This document shows, in pieces, positions 36,709 to 44,866 of a DNA stretch of 50,198 nt; position 1 is the first letter of the stretch; each line of letters opens with the position of its first letter. This DNA comes from Bacteroidota bacterium (GTDB lineage: Bacteria > Bacteroidota > Bacteroidia > Chitinophagales > Chitinophagaceae). Made by a program: the position numbers and the translations under genes. Under the pieces are notes generated by a model, which saw only the letters and a list, made by a program, of their open reading frames with translations, ran no database searches and was not told where the DNA came from. The DNA lies in the NCBI GenBank assembly GCA_005884665.1, contig VBAT01000064.1:26630-76827 (forward strand), in the 5' to 3' direction.

Positions 36709-36865
36709 AGTTATTTGCCCAAAACTAAAGCAGAGTAAAAGGTAAATGTTACAGATTCAGACGAAACAGTTGTTATTTCAGACGAAAAAGGGCCGGAAAA
36801 TGATATCTTAACTCGGAAGAGGAGCAGACTACAGTCATTTTTAACGAAGAGATAAAAAGTGGCTT

Positions 36866-37231
36866 TTATTTCCTCTCGATTCGTTCTTCGATCAACCTGT
36901 TATACTTTTCCAGCAATTCGAGGTATTTGTTTTTCCAGTGATCGGCGATGTGAACGGCTTCTTCGATGGTTTTCGGTTTACCATACGCAGTTTCAGGATC
37001 TTCCATCACATATTTAGGCATGTCAGGAAACTCTTCAGTGAAATCGTGCTTGATTGCCTTACCATAAGCTATCAGGATATGATAACTGAGATTGGGATTT
37101 TCGATGTGCTTATAGTATGCAGAACGAGTATAGCCGGCTTTCTTAGCAGCTTCCTCTTTATTGAGTCCTGATGCTTCAACAGCAGCGGCTAATAACTGCC
37201 CCCGGTTTAATTTGGTTCTCTTGACGGCCAC
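36866..37231 (-). CDS. Helix-turn-helix protein, paralogue 2
   Basis: 121 aa, GTG start, about 82 % identical to the gene at 22471-22836. Same order: HTH (GQLLAAAVEASGLNKEEAAKKAGYTRSAYYKHI), a middle segment with MPKYVMEDPETAYGKPKTIEEA, and a coiled-coil tail. Its upstream 90 bases also resemble that of the other copy. This argues for duplication of a gene plus its promoter, not only of a coding domain. Confidence 0.7.
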   Translation of the reverse strand: MAVKRTKLNRGQLLAAAVEASGLNKEEAAKKAGYTRSAYYKHIENPNLSYHILIAYGKAIKHDFTEEFPDMPKYVMEDPETAYGKPKTIEEAVHIADHWKNKYLELLEKYNRLIEERIERK

Positions 37232-37539
37232 CGAGGGTAAAAAAACTAAGAACTATGCGTAAAAAAAGGGACATAAATTATGCAAATAAAGGCACAAAAT
37301 GTATAATATTGTGTAGTTATTTATATAGCTGGTTGCCCATTATCCCAGCAAAAGGAGTTTAATGTCGCGAACCCGGCTATTAATACCGGTGACGAATCTC
37401 AGGTGAATCAACGAGGCCAATAAATACATGGGCCATATGTCTGCGGCGGTATTTCCTGTTTTTACATTTTAAATCATGTCGATAAGGCTTAAAAGTTTCA
37501 ATCACCATTAGAACTATTTCAAATCTCAAAATAATACGC
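37232..37539. other. 308-base gap; first 95 bases shared with the other HTH gene
   Basis: Bases 37232-37325 match the leader at 22837-22930. The rest is AT-rich with no gene, hairpin or repeat that I can support. Confidence 0.45.
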
Positions 37540-37938
37540 TTGAATTTCCTTTTTCATACTATCATACTATTTGATAAAATACCTGTCTACTATAATATCT
37601 ATAGCAGGGCAAACGGATACTTCGCGGAAATACTGGACAACCCATCTAAAGTGGAAAAGGCTACAGATTTTGATGTCAGATTAGAATTTGGAAATTGGGT
37701 AAGTTCAGAAAATATTGACAATGCCATTTTGCAGGTATTGGGAGAAGAAATTTACTTTGCCAGACCTTGAACATAGTGTTGAAAAAATTGAGTATCCACA
37801 CGATGACATTTATTCTGAATACCTGGCCTTTAAAGTCGCGGAGGCTTCTGCCTCGCAGAGTGTACCATCTTTGCGATGGATGCCTGCAGTATCTATAGCA
37901 TTGAAGAATTTACCAGCAGACCGACGCAAACTAGCTGA
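37540..37938 (+). pseudogene. Hypothetical gene broken by two compensating frameshifts
   Basis: Frame 1 reads YYNIYSRANGYFAEILDN, then TDFDVRLEFGNWVSSENI. From about 37745 frame 2 takes over (LEHSVEKIEYPHDDIYSEY, LAFKVAEASASQ). From about 37858 frame 1 returns (CTIFAMDACSIYSIEEFTS) to a stop at 37938. Two indels of opposite sign would restore about 133 codons. No family is recognised. The leading piece may not start at 37540 (TTG). Could be real decay or sequencing errors. Confidence 0.35.
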
Positions 37939-38085
37939 TATGAATACTCGAGCATGTTTTAGATTGCGTCTGCAATAATTATCTATTCCGATTTAGTTTC
38001 TGTTGTCTTGCGATGACGTGTTCGCGCGAGAGGTTACTGTCCAACGGGACTTAACACCTGGATTTCAAAGTCGCAAAGATGGCGT

Positions 38086-38208
38086 AACAAAGAACCAAGA
38101 TCCAAATAAATCCTAAGCAATAAATCAAAAACTGGACTCGGAGGCTCCAGTTGAATATTTTATTTTTTAATTTCTTTGGTCTTGTTTCTTGGAATTTGGT
38201 TCTTTGTT
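38086..38208. repeat. Nested inverted repeats before mgsA
   Basis: The outer arms AACAAAGAACCAAGATCCAA (38086-38105) and its near-complement at 38189-38208 match at 18 of 20 positions. Inside, AACTGGA/TCCAGTT (38130-38152) forms a small hairpin followed by a T-rich run, a possible plus-strand terminator for the broken gene. No coding sequence. Confidence 0.5.
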
Positions 38209-38662
38209 TTAAACACCAAGTTTCCTATTCGTATACGAAGAATAATCCGTCAGTATCGCTTCGTACTCTTGATGCATCAACGGAGACGTTAACAGGAAAT
38301 CGGCTGTAGCCCGGCTGCAGGCTACGGGAATATTCCAGGTAGCGGCTACGCGTAATAGCGCTTTGATATCGGGATCATGGGGCTGCGCTTCCATCGGATC
38401 CCAGAAGAAGATCAGTACATCGATCCGGCCTTCGGCAATGCTGGCGCCGATCTGCTGGTCACCACCAAGAGGTCCGCTGAGGAATTTGGTAACGGGCTGA
38501 TCAATGGCCTTCTCCAGCATGCTGCCTGTTGTGCCTGTAGCATAATTTATGATTCGATAATGTTGTTCGGTTATAAAAAGCCCATTCGATGAGCTCGTTC
38601 TTTTTATGATCATGTGCCACGAGGGCCACATGTTTGCGTGCAGCTAATTTTCTTGTTTGCAT
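38209..38662 (-). CDS. mgsA: Methylglyoxal synthase, frameshifted
   Basis: Makes methylglyoxal from dihydroxyacetone phosphate, a bypass of lower glycolysis. The N-terminal half starts at ATG 38662 (MQTRKLAARKHVALVAHDHK) and reads EWAFYNRTTLSNHKL. The C-terminal half, in another frame, holds YATGTTGSML, FLSGPLGGDQQIGA, DVLIFFWDPMEAQPHDPD and ALLRVAATWNIPVAC, all diagnostic for MgsA. The two parts join by one extra or two missing bases near 38540-38548. The total (454 bases) is one base over a codon multiple. Read from the second frame alone, the protein would lack the first strand and the substrate-binding HDHKK segment. Confidence 0.8.
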
Positions 38663-38679
38663 AAACAGGTATTAAAATA

Positions 38680-38765
38680 AGAGGCTGTCCTAAAGGTAGG
38701 TTTTCAAGCGTTGCGTCGTAGCGCCGTGGCGTGAGAATAACTCTAGTACCTTTTGGACAGCCTCT
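38680..38765 (-). terminator. Long GAGGCTGTCC hairpin between yceI and mgsA
   Basis: Arms AGAGGCTGTCCTAAAGGTA (38680-38698) and its complement at 38747-38765 match at 18 of 19 positions with a 48-base loop. On the minus strand it follows the yceI stop and is followed by TTATTTTAAT. Hairpins of this sequence are frequent gene ends in Chitinophagaceae (general knowledge). Confidence 0.7.
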
Positions 38766-38785
38766 ATTAATAAAATATTCCCTGT

Positions 38786-39331
38786 TTATTTTAATTCAGC
38801 CGTTACATTGATCTTTGGCTCTTTCGATACTTTACCTCCGTCAACCGGGGCGCCGCCAATGCCATAGTCTGAAAGTTTGACAGAAAAATCAGCATTTGCC
38901 GTGATCGTGCCGCCATTAACAGTAATAGTAGCCGGGGTTGATAATTTTTTCTCAACTCCTTTTATTGAGAGTATGCCGTCGGTTTTCACCTGGTAGGTCC
39001 CGTCCTTTGTGAAATCGACCGCAGAAAGATCCGTGATATTGCCTTTGTAAGTAAAGGTGGAATATTTATCGGATTCCATCCAGCTGCCTCCATTAAAATG
39101 GTCCTGCATCATCGGATTTGAAAAAGCAAAGTTTTTAACGGCCGCCTCAAAAGCGATGGCGCCGGTGGATGTATTTAGGGAAGCGATAACAGTTTTGTTT
39201 TCCGCCTTTGGCAAATTATCGATCGAGGTGCTGGCGTCAAACTTCACTGTCGCTGAGGTGGTGATCTTTTTCTGGGCGAATAATCCGCCGGTCAATGCAA
39301 GAAATGAGGCAAAAAGAATTGTTTTTTTCAT
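38786..39331 (-). CDS. YceI family protein
   Basis: 181 aa with a signal peptide (MKKTILFASFLALTGGLFAQ). The YceI beta-barrel lipocalin-like fold shows in ITTSATVKFDASTSIDNLPKAENK, ANADFSVKLSDYGIGGAPVDGGKVSKEPKINVTAELK and the FKN-F segment. The family binds isoprenoid-like lipids in the periplasm. Downstream of the OB-fold gene (87-base gap) on the same strand, possibly co-transcribed. Confidence 0.9.
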   Translation of the reverse strand: MKKTILFASFLALTGGLFAQKKITTSATVKFDASTSIDNLPKAENKTVIASLNTSTGAIAFEAAVKNFAFSNPMMQDHFNGGSWMESDKYSTFTYKGNITDLSAVDFTKDGTYQVKTDGILSIKGVEKKLSTPATITVNGGTITANADFSVKLSDYGIGGAPVDGGKVSKEPKINVTAELK

Positions 39332-39390
39332 TTGTTTAGGTTTTGAATGGGTGTTTTATTTACTTGATTTCATTGTAAGATTTTGTGCTG

Positions 39391-39421
39391 CTTCTTCGCT
39401 CCCGCTCTGTTTCCCGCTCTA
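39391..39421. repeat. GAAACAGAGCGGGAGCGA repeat, copy in minus orientation
   Basis: Reverse complement of a 25-base element that reappears, nearly unchanged, at 46895-46927. It lies in the gap between yceI and the OB-fold gene. No function can be assigned. Confidence 0.5.
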
Positions 39422-39877
39422 GTTGTTTAAAGTCGATCTTTTAAAACTGATAGCCGTAGTCTCAAGTATCTGGCTAAAGATCCCCCCGCTGCAGGAACCC
39501 TTGATTGATATGCTATCTCCTGCTTTCACACTTTTAGCCTCAACAAGGTGCTGCGACTGGAAAGCGAAAATGGCATACGATGCCGTTGCAGGGTCCACAA
39601 ATTTTATGTTCACCGTGGTGTCTGCTGATTCTACATCGGACACCTTTCCATTCAGCACAATGATCTTGTCCGTATATTTTTCGTTGGCCGCTTTCAGGTC
39701 CTTATTAAACTCAGCAATAAAATCCTGCGCACTGATAGTAAAATCGGCTTTTGTCGTCTTGGTATCTGAAAATTTTTCCGTTGCATAATACCAGTAAACT
39801 CCTGCCAGGATAACTACAATAACCAGTATTCCTATCAGTATCTTCTTCAGCCAGGGTCTTCTTTTTTTTACAGGCAT
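39419..39877 (-). CDS. Putative OB-fold (tRNA_anti-like) membrane protein
   Basis: 152 aa from ATG 39877. One membrane helix near the N-terminus (KILIGILVIVVILAGVYWYY) and a domain of about 95 residues outside: DFIAEFNKDLKAANEKYTDKIIVLNGKVSDVESADTTVNIKF, then VKAGDSISIKGSCSGGIF. This is the tRNA_anti-like OB fold common in Bacteroidota lipoproteins. An earlier start at 39919 would put a cysteine-rich stretch before the helix and is not favoured. Role unknown. Confidence 0.7.
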   Translation of the reverse strand: MPVKKRRPWLKKILIGILVIVVILAGVYWYYATEKFSDTKTTKADFTISAQDFIAEFNKDLKAANEKYTDKIIVLNGKVSDVESADTTVNIKFVDPATASYAIFAFQSQHLVEAKSVKAGDSISIKGSCSGGIFSQILETTAISFKRSTLNN

Positions 39878-39973
39878 TGTAGCTGGGTTATGGTTTGTAC
39901 AACAAAAACAAATATACAATGTTCAAACATTGATTTACGTGTTCGATTGTTAAATTAAGGATAACGAAAAAAA

Positions 39974-39997
39974 ACCGTTCCGGTTTAGCGGAACGGT
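39974..39997 (-). terminator. Terminator of recA
   Basis: ACCGTTCCG / CGGAACGGT, a 9-base perfect stem with loop GTTTAG. On the minus strand a run of seven T follows. It lies 41 bases after the recA stop. Confidence 0.85.
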
Positions 39998-40037
39998 CAA
40001 AACTTACTAACCATTGTTTTATATCTGTAAGACTGTA

Positions 40038-41069
40038 TTAAACAGCCTGCATTTCCTTTATTTTCTCCCTGATCTTCAACTCAATCTCTTTAGCCAGTTC
40101 GGGATTATCTATCAATAACTGTTTCACTGAATCGCGGCCCTGTCCCAGTTTGTCTGTATTGTAGCTGAACCAGCTACCGCTTTTCTGAACAATTCCCAGC
40201 TCTACTCCCATGTCAATGATCTCACCGGTCTTGGAAATTCCTTCGCCAAAAATAACATCAAACTCGGCTGCACGGAAGGGTGGGGCGACCTTGTTCTTGA
40301 CGACTTTTACTTTGACACGGTTGCCTATAGCTTCATCACCGTCCTTTATCTGAGAGCTGCGCCGGATATCGAGCCGCACGGAAGCATAGAATTTCAGGGC
40401 ATTACCACCGGTAGTGGTTTCAGGATTGCCGAACATCACCCCGATCTTTTCCCTGAGCTGGTTGATGAATATGCAGATCGTATTTGTTTTTGAAATGGTT
40501 GCCGTGAGTTTGCGCAATGCCTGGCTCATCAGCCTTGCATGAAGACCCATTTTGCTATCACCCATTTCACCTTCTAATTCGCTCTTGGGAACCAACGCAG
40601 CTACCGAGTCGATGACTACTACATCCAAAGCGCCGGAAAGGATCAGTCGGTCCGCAATTTCCAGGGCCTGCTCACCATAATCAGGTTGGGAGATCAGGAG
40701 ATTGTCAACATCTACTCCTAATTTCTGGGCATAAGAACTGTCAAATGCATGCTCGGCATCTATAAAGGCGCACATACCGCCTTTTTTCTGGGCCTCGGCA
40801 ATTACATGTGTAGCCAGTGTGGTTTTACCGGATGATTCCGGTCCGTAAATCTCAACTACTCTTCCACGTGGCAGCCCCCCGATACCCAGGGCTACATCGA
40901 GCCCGATGGAACCGGTGGATACAACGTCCTGCAGGGTTTCCGCTTTTTCATTCATCATCATCACACTTCCTTTCCCGAAATCTTTTTCGATTTTGTCCAT
41001 TGTAAGCTTTAGCGCTTTCAACTTTTCACTATTGTTTGACATATCGGTGGTTTTTTCTGTTTTTGCCAT
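40038..41069 (-). CDS. recA: Recombinase RecA
   Basis: 343 aa. Walker [10 protein letters not shown] at 76-84, Walker B region [11 protein letters not shown], the RecA signature [14 protein letters not shown], and the DNA-binding loop [21 protein letters not shown]. Slightly short at the C-terminus, without a long acidic tail. Carries out strand exchange and LexA-type cleavage. The ATG at 41069 has no strong ribosome site, as usual here. Single gene with its own terminator; the upstream gap holds an inverted-repeat element. Confidence 0.98.
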   Translation of the reverse strand: MAKTEKTTDMSNNSEKLKALKLTMDKIEKDFGKGSVMMMNEKAETLQDVVSTGSIGLDVALGIGGLPRGRVVEIYGPESSGKTTLATHVIAEAQKKGGMCAFIDAEHAFDSSYAQKLGVDVDNLLISQPDYGEQALEIADRLILSGALDVVVIDSVAALVPKSELEGEMGDSKMGLHARLMSQALRKLTATISKTNTICIFINQLREKIGVMFGNPETTTGGNALKFYASVRLDIRRSSQIKDGDEAIGNRVKVKVVKNKVAPPFRAAEFDVIFGEGISKTGEIIDMGVELGIVQKSGSWFSYNTDKLGQGRDSVKQLLIDNPELAKEIELKIREKIKEMQAV

Positions 41070-41145
41070 ACTTCAAAATTAGGATTTACGAGTTGCGAAT
41101 TATATAAACTTATTAACGGTTAGATAGTATCCTGGTGGAAATTTA

Positions 41146-41227
41146 TTTCACGCCATCCCGCCATTTGACGGGACAAAGACGCCACGCATATCCAGCCATA
41201 GGCCATTCGTTGCGTCGTCGCGTGAAA
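41146..41227. repeat. 82-base element bounded by TTTCACGC inverted repeats
   Basis: TTTCACGC (41146-41153) and GCGTGAAA (41220-41227) enclose 66 bases with GCGTCGTC-like and CCGCCATTTGACGGG motifs. TTGCGTCGT is also found inside the hairpin at 38680-38765. It is a small repeat between recA and the membrane protein gene, perhaps REP-like. Confidence 0.45.
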
Positions 41228-41322
41228 GTAAAACTGGGATATTCACCAACAATTCAAAGCTAAACTATTTAGTAATATAATACTAATAATTTTGATGCTT
41301 TTTCCTACATCTTTTTTGTTTT

Positions 41323-42012
41323 TTACACGAAGAACGCAGCGATAACTAACGACAGAATTCCGGCGAATAGCCCGCCATAGATTTCTTTTTTACTGTGATC
41401 TGAGCAGATAAAACGGGCTGTGCAGACCAAACCCGCAATTAGGAAAGCAAATGAAAGATATATTCCAAAATTGGTCGACTCGCGAACAGCCAGCATGATG
41501 AGAAAGCTTACCATTAGTCCCATCGCCATGGCATGCATGCTGATCTTTATATAAATGTTTGCGAGAAAGCCAATGACAGAAGCCAGGAAAATTGCCAGGG
41601 CCAGCACAATTAATTCTTTTGGCACCGCCCTTGGATACCCCGAAATGTTTCTCCAGACATTCCAGATCCAGAAATACCAGAGCTGGCAGGCTACATAAGG
41701 AATGATGCGGTCCTTTCGAGTCACGAGATAAAAGGAGCTGATAAAATTCAAGCCTCTTAATAAAAGAATGGTTACAACCGGAAACAAGACGTACGGTACG
41801 ATCGCTTGTAAAAGAACCACCGTTTTTTCCCAGGCAGAAAACCCATTGAAGATGGTCGGATGAATATAAAGTAGGAATAATATAATATAAATAGGTACAC
41901 AGACCGGATGAAACAGGTATGAAATAATTTTCGCAATTACCTGTATTGGTTGCGAACGTTCTTCCAATTCATGTAACTGGCTGGTATTATCAACAATAAG
42001 CCTTGTGGACAT
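41323..42012 (-). CDS. Integral membrane protein, PAP2-like
   Basis: 229 aa with about six hydrophobic segments. The order RKDRIIPY, then ISMHAMAMG, then SDHSKKEIYGG resembles the PAP2 phosphatase motifs with the central SGH replaced by SMH. The family in Bacteroidota is often annotated this way without proven activity. Divergent from the glucosaminidase gene across 231 bases. Confidence 0.55.
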   Translation of the reverse strand: MSTRLIVDNTSQLHELEERSQPIQVIAKIISYLFHPVCVPIYIILFLLYIHPTIFNGFSAWEKTVVLLQAIVPYVLFPVVTILLLRGLNFISSFYLVTRKDRIIPYVACQLWYFWIWNVWRNISGYPRAVPKELIVLALAIFLASVIGFLANIYIKISMHAMAMGLMVSFLIMLAVRESTNFGIYLSFAFLIAGLVCTARFICSDHSKKEIYGGLFAGILSLVIAAFFV

Positions 42013-42243
42013 CTTTTAGCATTTTTAATAACTACCTGTTATCCAATTTTCGCTTTTCGGGCTTTCAACGAGGAAGAGCTAAGACACTAAGGCTCACGAA
42101 GATCACTTAGTGCTACATCCTGCTTTTGTGCCTTTACGGTTCCCTGTATTAAAAATTGGGACAATACCGCAAAGTAAAGGATTATAAAAAAGCGAACCGA
42201 TTTTGTATATTTAGCCCGTATAGAACGCCAATATTCCGATACT

Positions 42244-42789
42244 ATGAAGAAATTCACCAGGGCCTTTCGGCTTCCCCGAATGCCCACACTATTGCTGCTC
42301 GTTTTGCTGTCCGCCGGCTGCCAAACTCTATTTGCCCAGTCCAAATACGTCAAAAAATATCGTCCGCTCGCAGATTCGCTTTCACAGGTATATGGAGTTC
42401 CCACTTCGATCATCTTAGGTGTTGCTATATTGGAATCAGGTTCCGGTACAAGCCGCAATTGTAAACTACTACACAATCATTTTGGAATGGTTGGGAAAAA
42501 TAACCTGCTAAAGACACAACACATTAAGACTCGCTATAAACAATATCCCGATTCACTGGCCTCCTATGTTGATTTTTGCAGGCTGATGACAAAAAAGAAA
42601 TTCTATAAACACCTCAAGGATAATAAAGACTATACCTTATGGGTAGAAGCTATCAGCGCTTCCGGTTATTCCGAAATACCGGTTTACTGGAGTGAAAAAG
42701 TATTGGAAACTATCCGGAAGAATAAGTTGGCAGTCCCTCGTAAAATGGATGCTAAAGCTCTTTCCTCAAACGGGCCACGGGTATATTGA
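42244..42789 (+). CDS. Glucosaminidase domain protein (FlgJ/LytF type)
   Basis: 181 aa with an N-terminal hydrophobic signal (LLLLVLLSAGC, a possible lipobox). The catalytic glutamate is in GVAILESGSGTSRN; NHFGMVGKN, YKQYPDSLASYVDFCRLM and ISASGYSE follow the family order. It cuts glycan strands of peptidoglycan. Its stop lies 38 bases inside the rpoN gene, tail to tail. Confidence 0.85.
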   Translation: MKKFTRAFRLPRMPTLLLLVLLSAGCQTLFAQSKYVKKYRPLADSLSQVYGVPTSIILGVAILESGSGTSRNCKLLHNHFGMVGKNNLLKTQHIKTRYKQYPDSLASYVDFCRLMTKKKFYKHLKDNKDYTLWVEAISASGYSEIPVYWSEKVLETIRKNKLAVPRKMDAKALSSNGPRVY

Positions 42790-44242
42790 GCTGCTCCCTG
42801 TATTTAGCTACCGTACGACGGGCGATATTATAACCTTTCTCCTGCAACAATTCTGTAAGCCGTTCATCACTCAAAGGACGTTTCTTGCTTTCTGCCTCTA
42901 TCAGGTCGCTCAGGATCTTTTTTACTTCCCGCGTCGAAACCTCTTCTCCGCTGTCAGTGCTTAGTGATTCACTGAAAAAGAATTTTAGACGATAGGTCCC
43001 GAATTCTGTTTGTACAAATTTGCTATTGGCGACCCTGCTCACGGTAGAAATATCCAACCCCGTTTTTTCCGCGATATCTTTCAGGATCATCGGCTTTAAG
43101 GTAGTTTCATCACCAGTAAGGAAAAAATCATGCTGGTGATTCATGATCGAGGTCATCGTGCTCAGCAGGGTATGCTGGCGCTGTTTGATAGCATCAATGA
43201 ACCATTTAGCCGCATCTATTTTCTGTTTGATAAAAAGAACGGCTTCCTTCTGTCGTTTATCTTTTTTTGCTCCGCGGTCATATTCTTTCATCATGTCGCG
43301 GTACCCTTCGCTGATACGGAGTTCGGGTGCATTGCGTGAGTTGAGCGTCAATTCCAGTTTGCCCGCATTATTAAAGATGAAGAAATCAGGCACCACATAA
43401 CTCTCTGCCTTATTCATTCCACCTACAGTACCTCCGGGTTTTGGATTCAGCCGGATGATCTGCTGCATCACCTGTTTCAGTTGGTCCTCATCTATTCCCA
43501 GGCCGCGCTGGATCTTTTCGTAATGCTTTTTGGTGAACTCGTCGAAGTATTTCTTTAATGCAAGAATGGCTGTATCTACATCCTTACCCTCATTCTTTTG
43601 CCGTTGCAATTGCAATAACAAACATTCCTGCAGGTCTCTTGCAGCCACTCCGGGAGGATCAAAATGCTGGATCCTTTGAATGATCGTTTCCACTTCTTCT
43701 TCGGTAGAAATTATGTTCTGGCGAAAAGCAAGATCATCAACGATCGCAGAGGTTTCCCTGCGCAGGTAACCATCCTCATCAATACTTCCCACTATCTGCT
43801 CTGCTATCTTATGCTGTTTTTCATCCAGCTTAAGCATGCCCAACTGATCGAGCATAGTTTGATAAAAACTGGTCTCTGTTTTAAAAGGAAGTTGTTTTTT
43901 ATCGTCCTCCTCAGGATAATTATCGTCCCGAAGCTTGTAATCCGCAACATCATCATCTCCATCTCTCACGTATTCACTTACATCCACATCATCGTAGTCA
44001 TCCTGGCTGCCGTCCTTCTCGTCATATTCAGTCTCGGCGTTCTCGCTAAATTCGTCTTTGAGCTCCTCGGCCGAGTCCTCGTGCTTTTCTTCGTCCAGTT
44101 CAAGGGCCGGGTTTTCTTCCAGCTCCTCTTTTATACGTTCTTCGAGATTGGCAGTAGGCACCTGCAACAATTTCATCAACTGAATTTGCTGCGGCGACAA
44201 TTTTTGTAGTAACTTCTGCTGTAATGTTTGGCTAAGGGCCAT
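42752..44242 (-). CDS. rpoN: RNA polymerase sigma-54 factor
   Basis: 496 aa from ATG 44242 (a longer reading adds 18 residues that do not match the family). Region I glutamine-rich activator contact is MALSQTLQQKLLQKLSPQQIQLMKLLQVP. A highly acidic linker follows (about 60-120). The core-binding part, the HTH (DISTVSRVANSKFVQTEFG) and the RpoN box (ARRTVAKYRE near the end) are all present. It needs an enhancer-binding activator; none is in this window. Intact. Confidence 0.96.
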   Translation of the reverse strand: MALSQTLQQKLLQKLSPQQIQLMKLLQVPTANLEERIKEELEENPALELDEEKHEDSAEELKDEFSENAETEYDEKDGSQDDYDDVDVSEYVRDGDDDVADYKLRDDNYPEEDDKKQLPFKTETSFYQTMLDQLGMLKLDEKQHKIAEQIVGSIDEDGYLRRETSAIVDDLAFRQNIISTEEEVETIIQRIQHFDPPGVAARDLQECLLLQLQRQKNEGKDVDTAILALKKYFDEFTKKHYEKIQRGLGIDEDQLKQVMQQIIRLNPKPGGTVGGMNKAESYVVPDFFIFNNAGKLELTLNSRNAPELRISEGYRDMMKEYDRGAKKDKRQKEAVLFIKQKIDAAKWFIDAIKQRQHTLLSTMTSIMNHQHDFFLTGDETTLKPMILKDIAEKTGLDISTVSRVANSKFVQTEFGTYRLKFFFSESLSTDSGEEVSTREVKKILSDLIEAESKKRPLSDERLTELLQEKGYNIARRTVAKYREQLNIPVARLRKEL

Positions 44243-44341
44243 AGTTAATTTTGAAATGGTGCTTTGAGGCTGGAAATTTTTCAAAAATCCGGCCAATTAG
44301 CAAAAATCGAGCCGTAAAACTACAAAACAAAAGCAATACGC

Positions 44342-44725
44342 ATGTCGGAACGACCCATACTATTTGTTGTTGTGTTGATATTATTTTTTAACGGGGAAAT
44401 TTTTTCACAGTCAAAACCCCACAAAATCAACTATCCGGCAATAAATCACCCCTCGGTAGCTCCGGGAATTGTGTACAACTTCTGGTCTAAAGACCTTCAA
44501 AAAATTTCTGCAGAAATTTTTGAAAAAAATCAGTATAAACCCTCGCCAGCTCTGCCGCTGTATATACTGCCCGGGTCGTTTTATTCCGGTCATCTCAGCT
44601 TTTTTTGCCGGCAGGAAATTCAATTAGAAAAAGCCATTTCCATTCCATTGCGATTCAGGCTTGGCTCCCTGGGCTATGTAGATTATCTCGAGCAGAAGCC
44701 AAATTCATCCAAGCCGATGTACTAA
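44342..44725 (+). CDS. Hypothetical secreted protein
   Basis: 127 aa with a signal peptide (SERPILFVVVLILFFNGEIFSQ) and a proline-rich, basic mature part with LPGSFYSGHLSFFCRQEIQLEKAISIPLRFRLGSL. The end of this type recurs in Chitinophagaceae proteins of unknown function. Divergent from rpoN, 99 bases between the starts. No further clue. Confidence 0.55.
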   Translation: MSERPILFVVVLILFFNGEIFSQSKPHKINYPAINHPSVAPGIVYNFWSKDLQKISAEIFEKNQYKPSPALPLYILPGSFYSGHLSFFCRQEIQLEKAISIPLRFRLGSLGYVDYLEQKPNSSKPMY

Positions 44726-44791
44726 ATCTGAAGATTTAAAATGCGAAATTCGAAAAGGCGAGTTCGTTCAAACCGCTATACTAAAACCCGA

Positions 44792-44809
44792 TTCCGATAG
44801 CTATCGGGA
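44792..44809. repeat. Palindrome TTCCGATAGCTATCGGGA, dispersed motif copy 2
   Basis: The core CCGATAGCTATCGG is identical to that at 14122-14139. It lies between the hypothetical gene and the convergent glycosyl hydrolase gene. Confidence 0.6.
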
Positions 44810-44866
44810 CACAAACATGAAAACCCCAAAAGAGTTGTCTACTTTCTTTGTTCGAATTTCATAATT

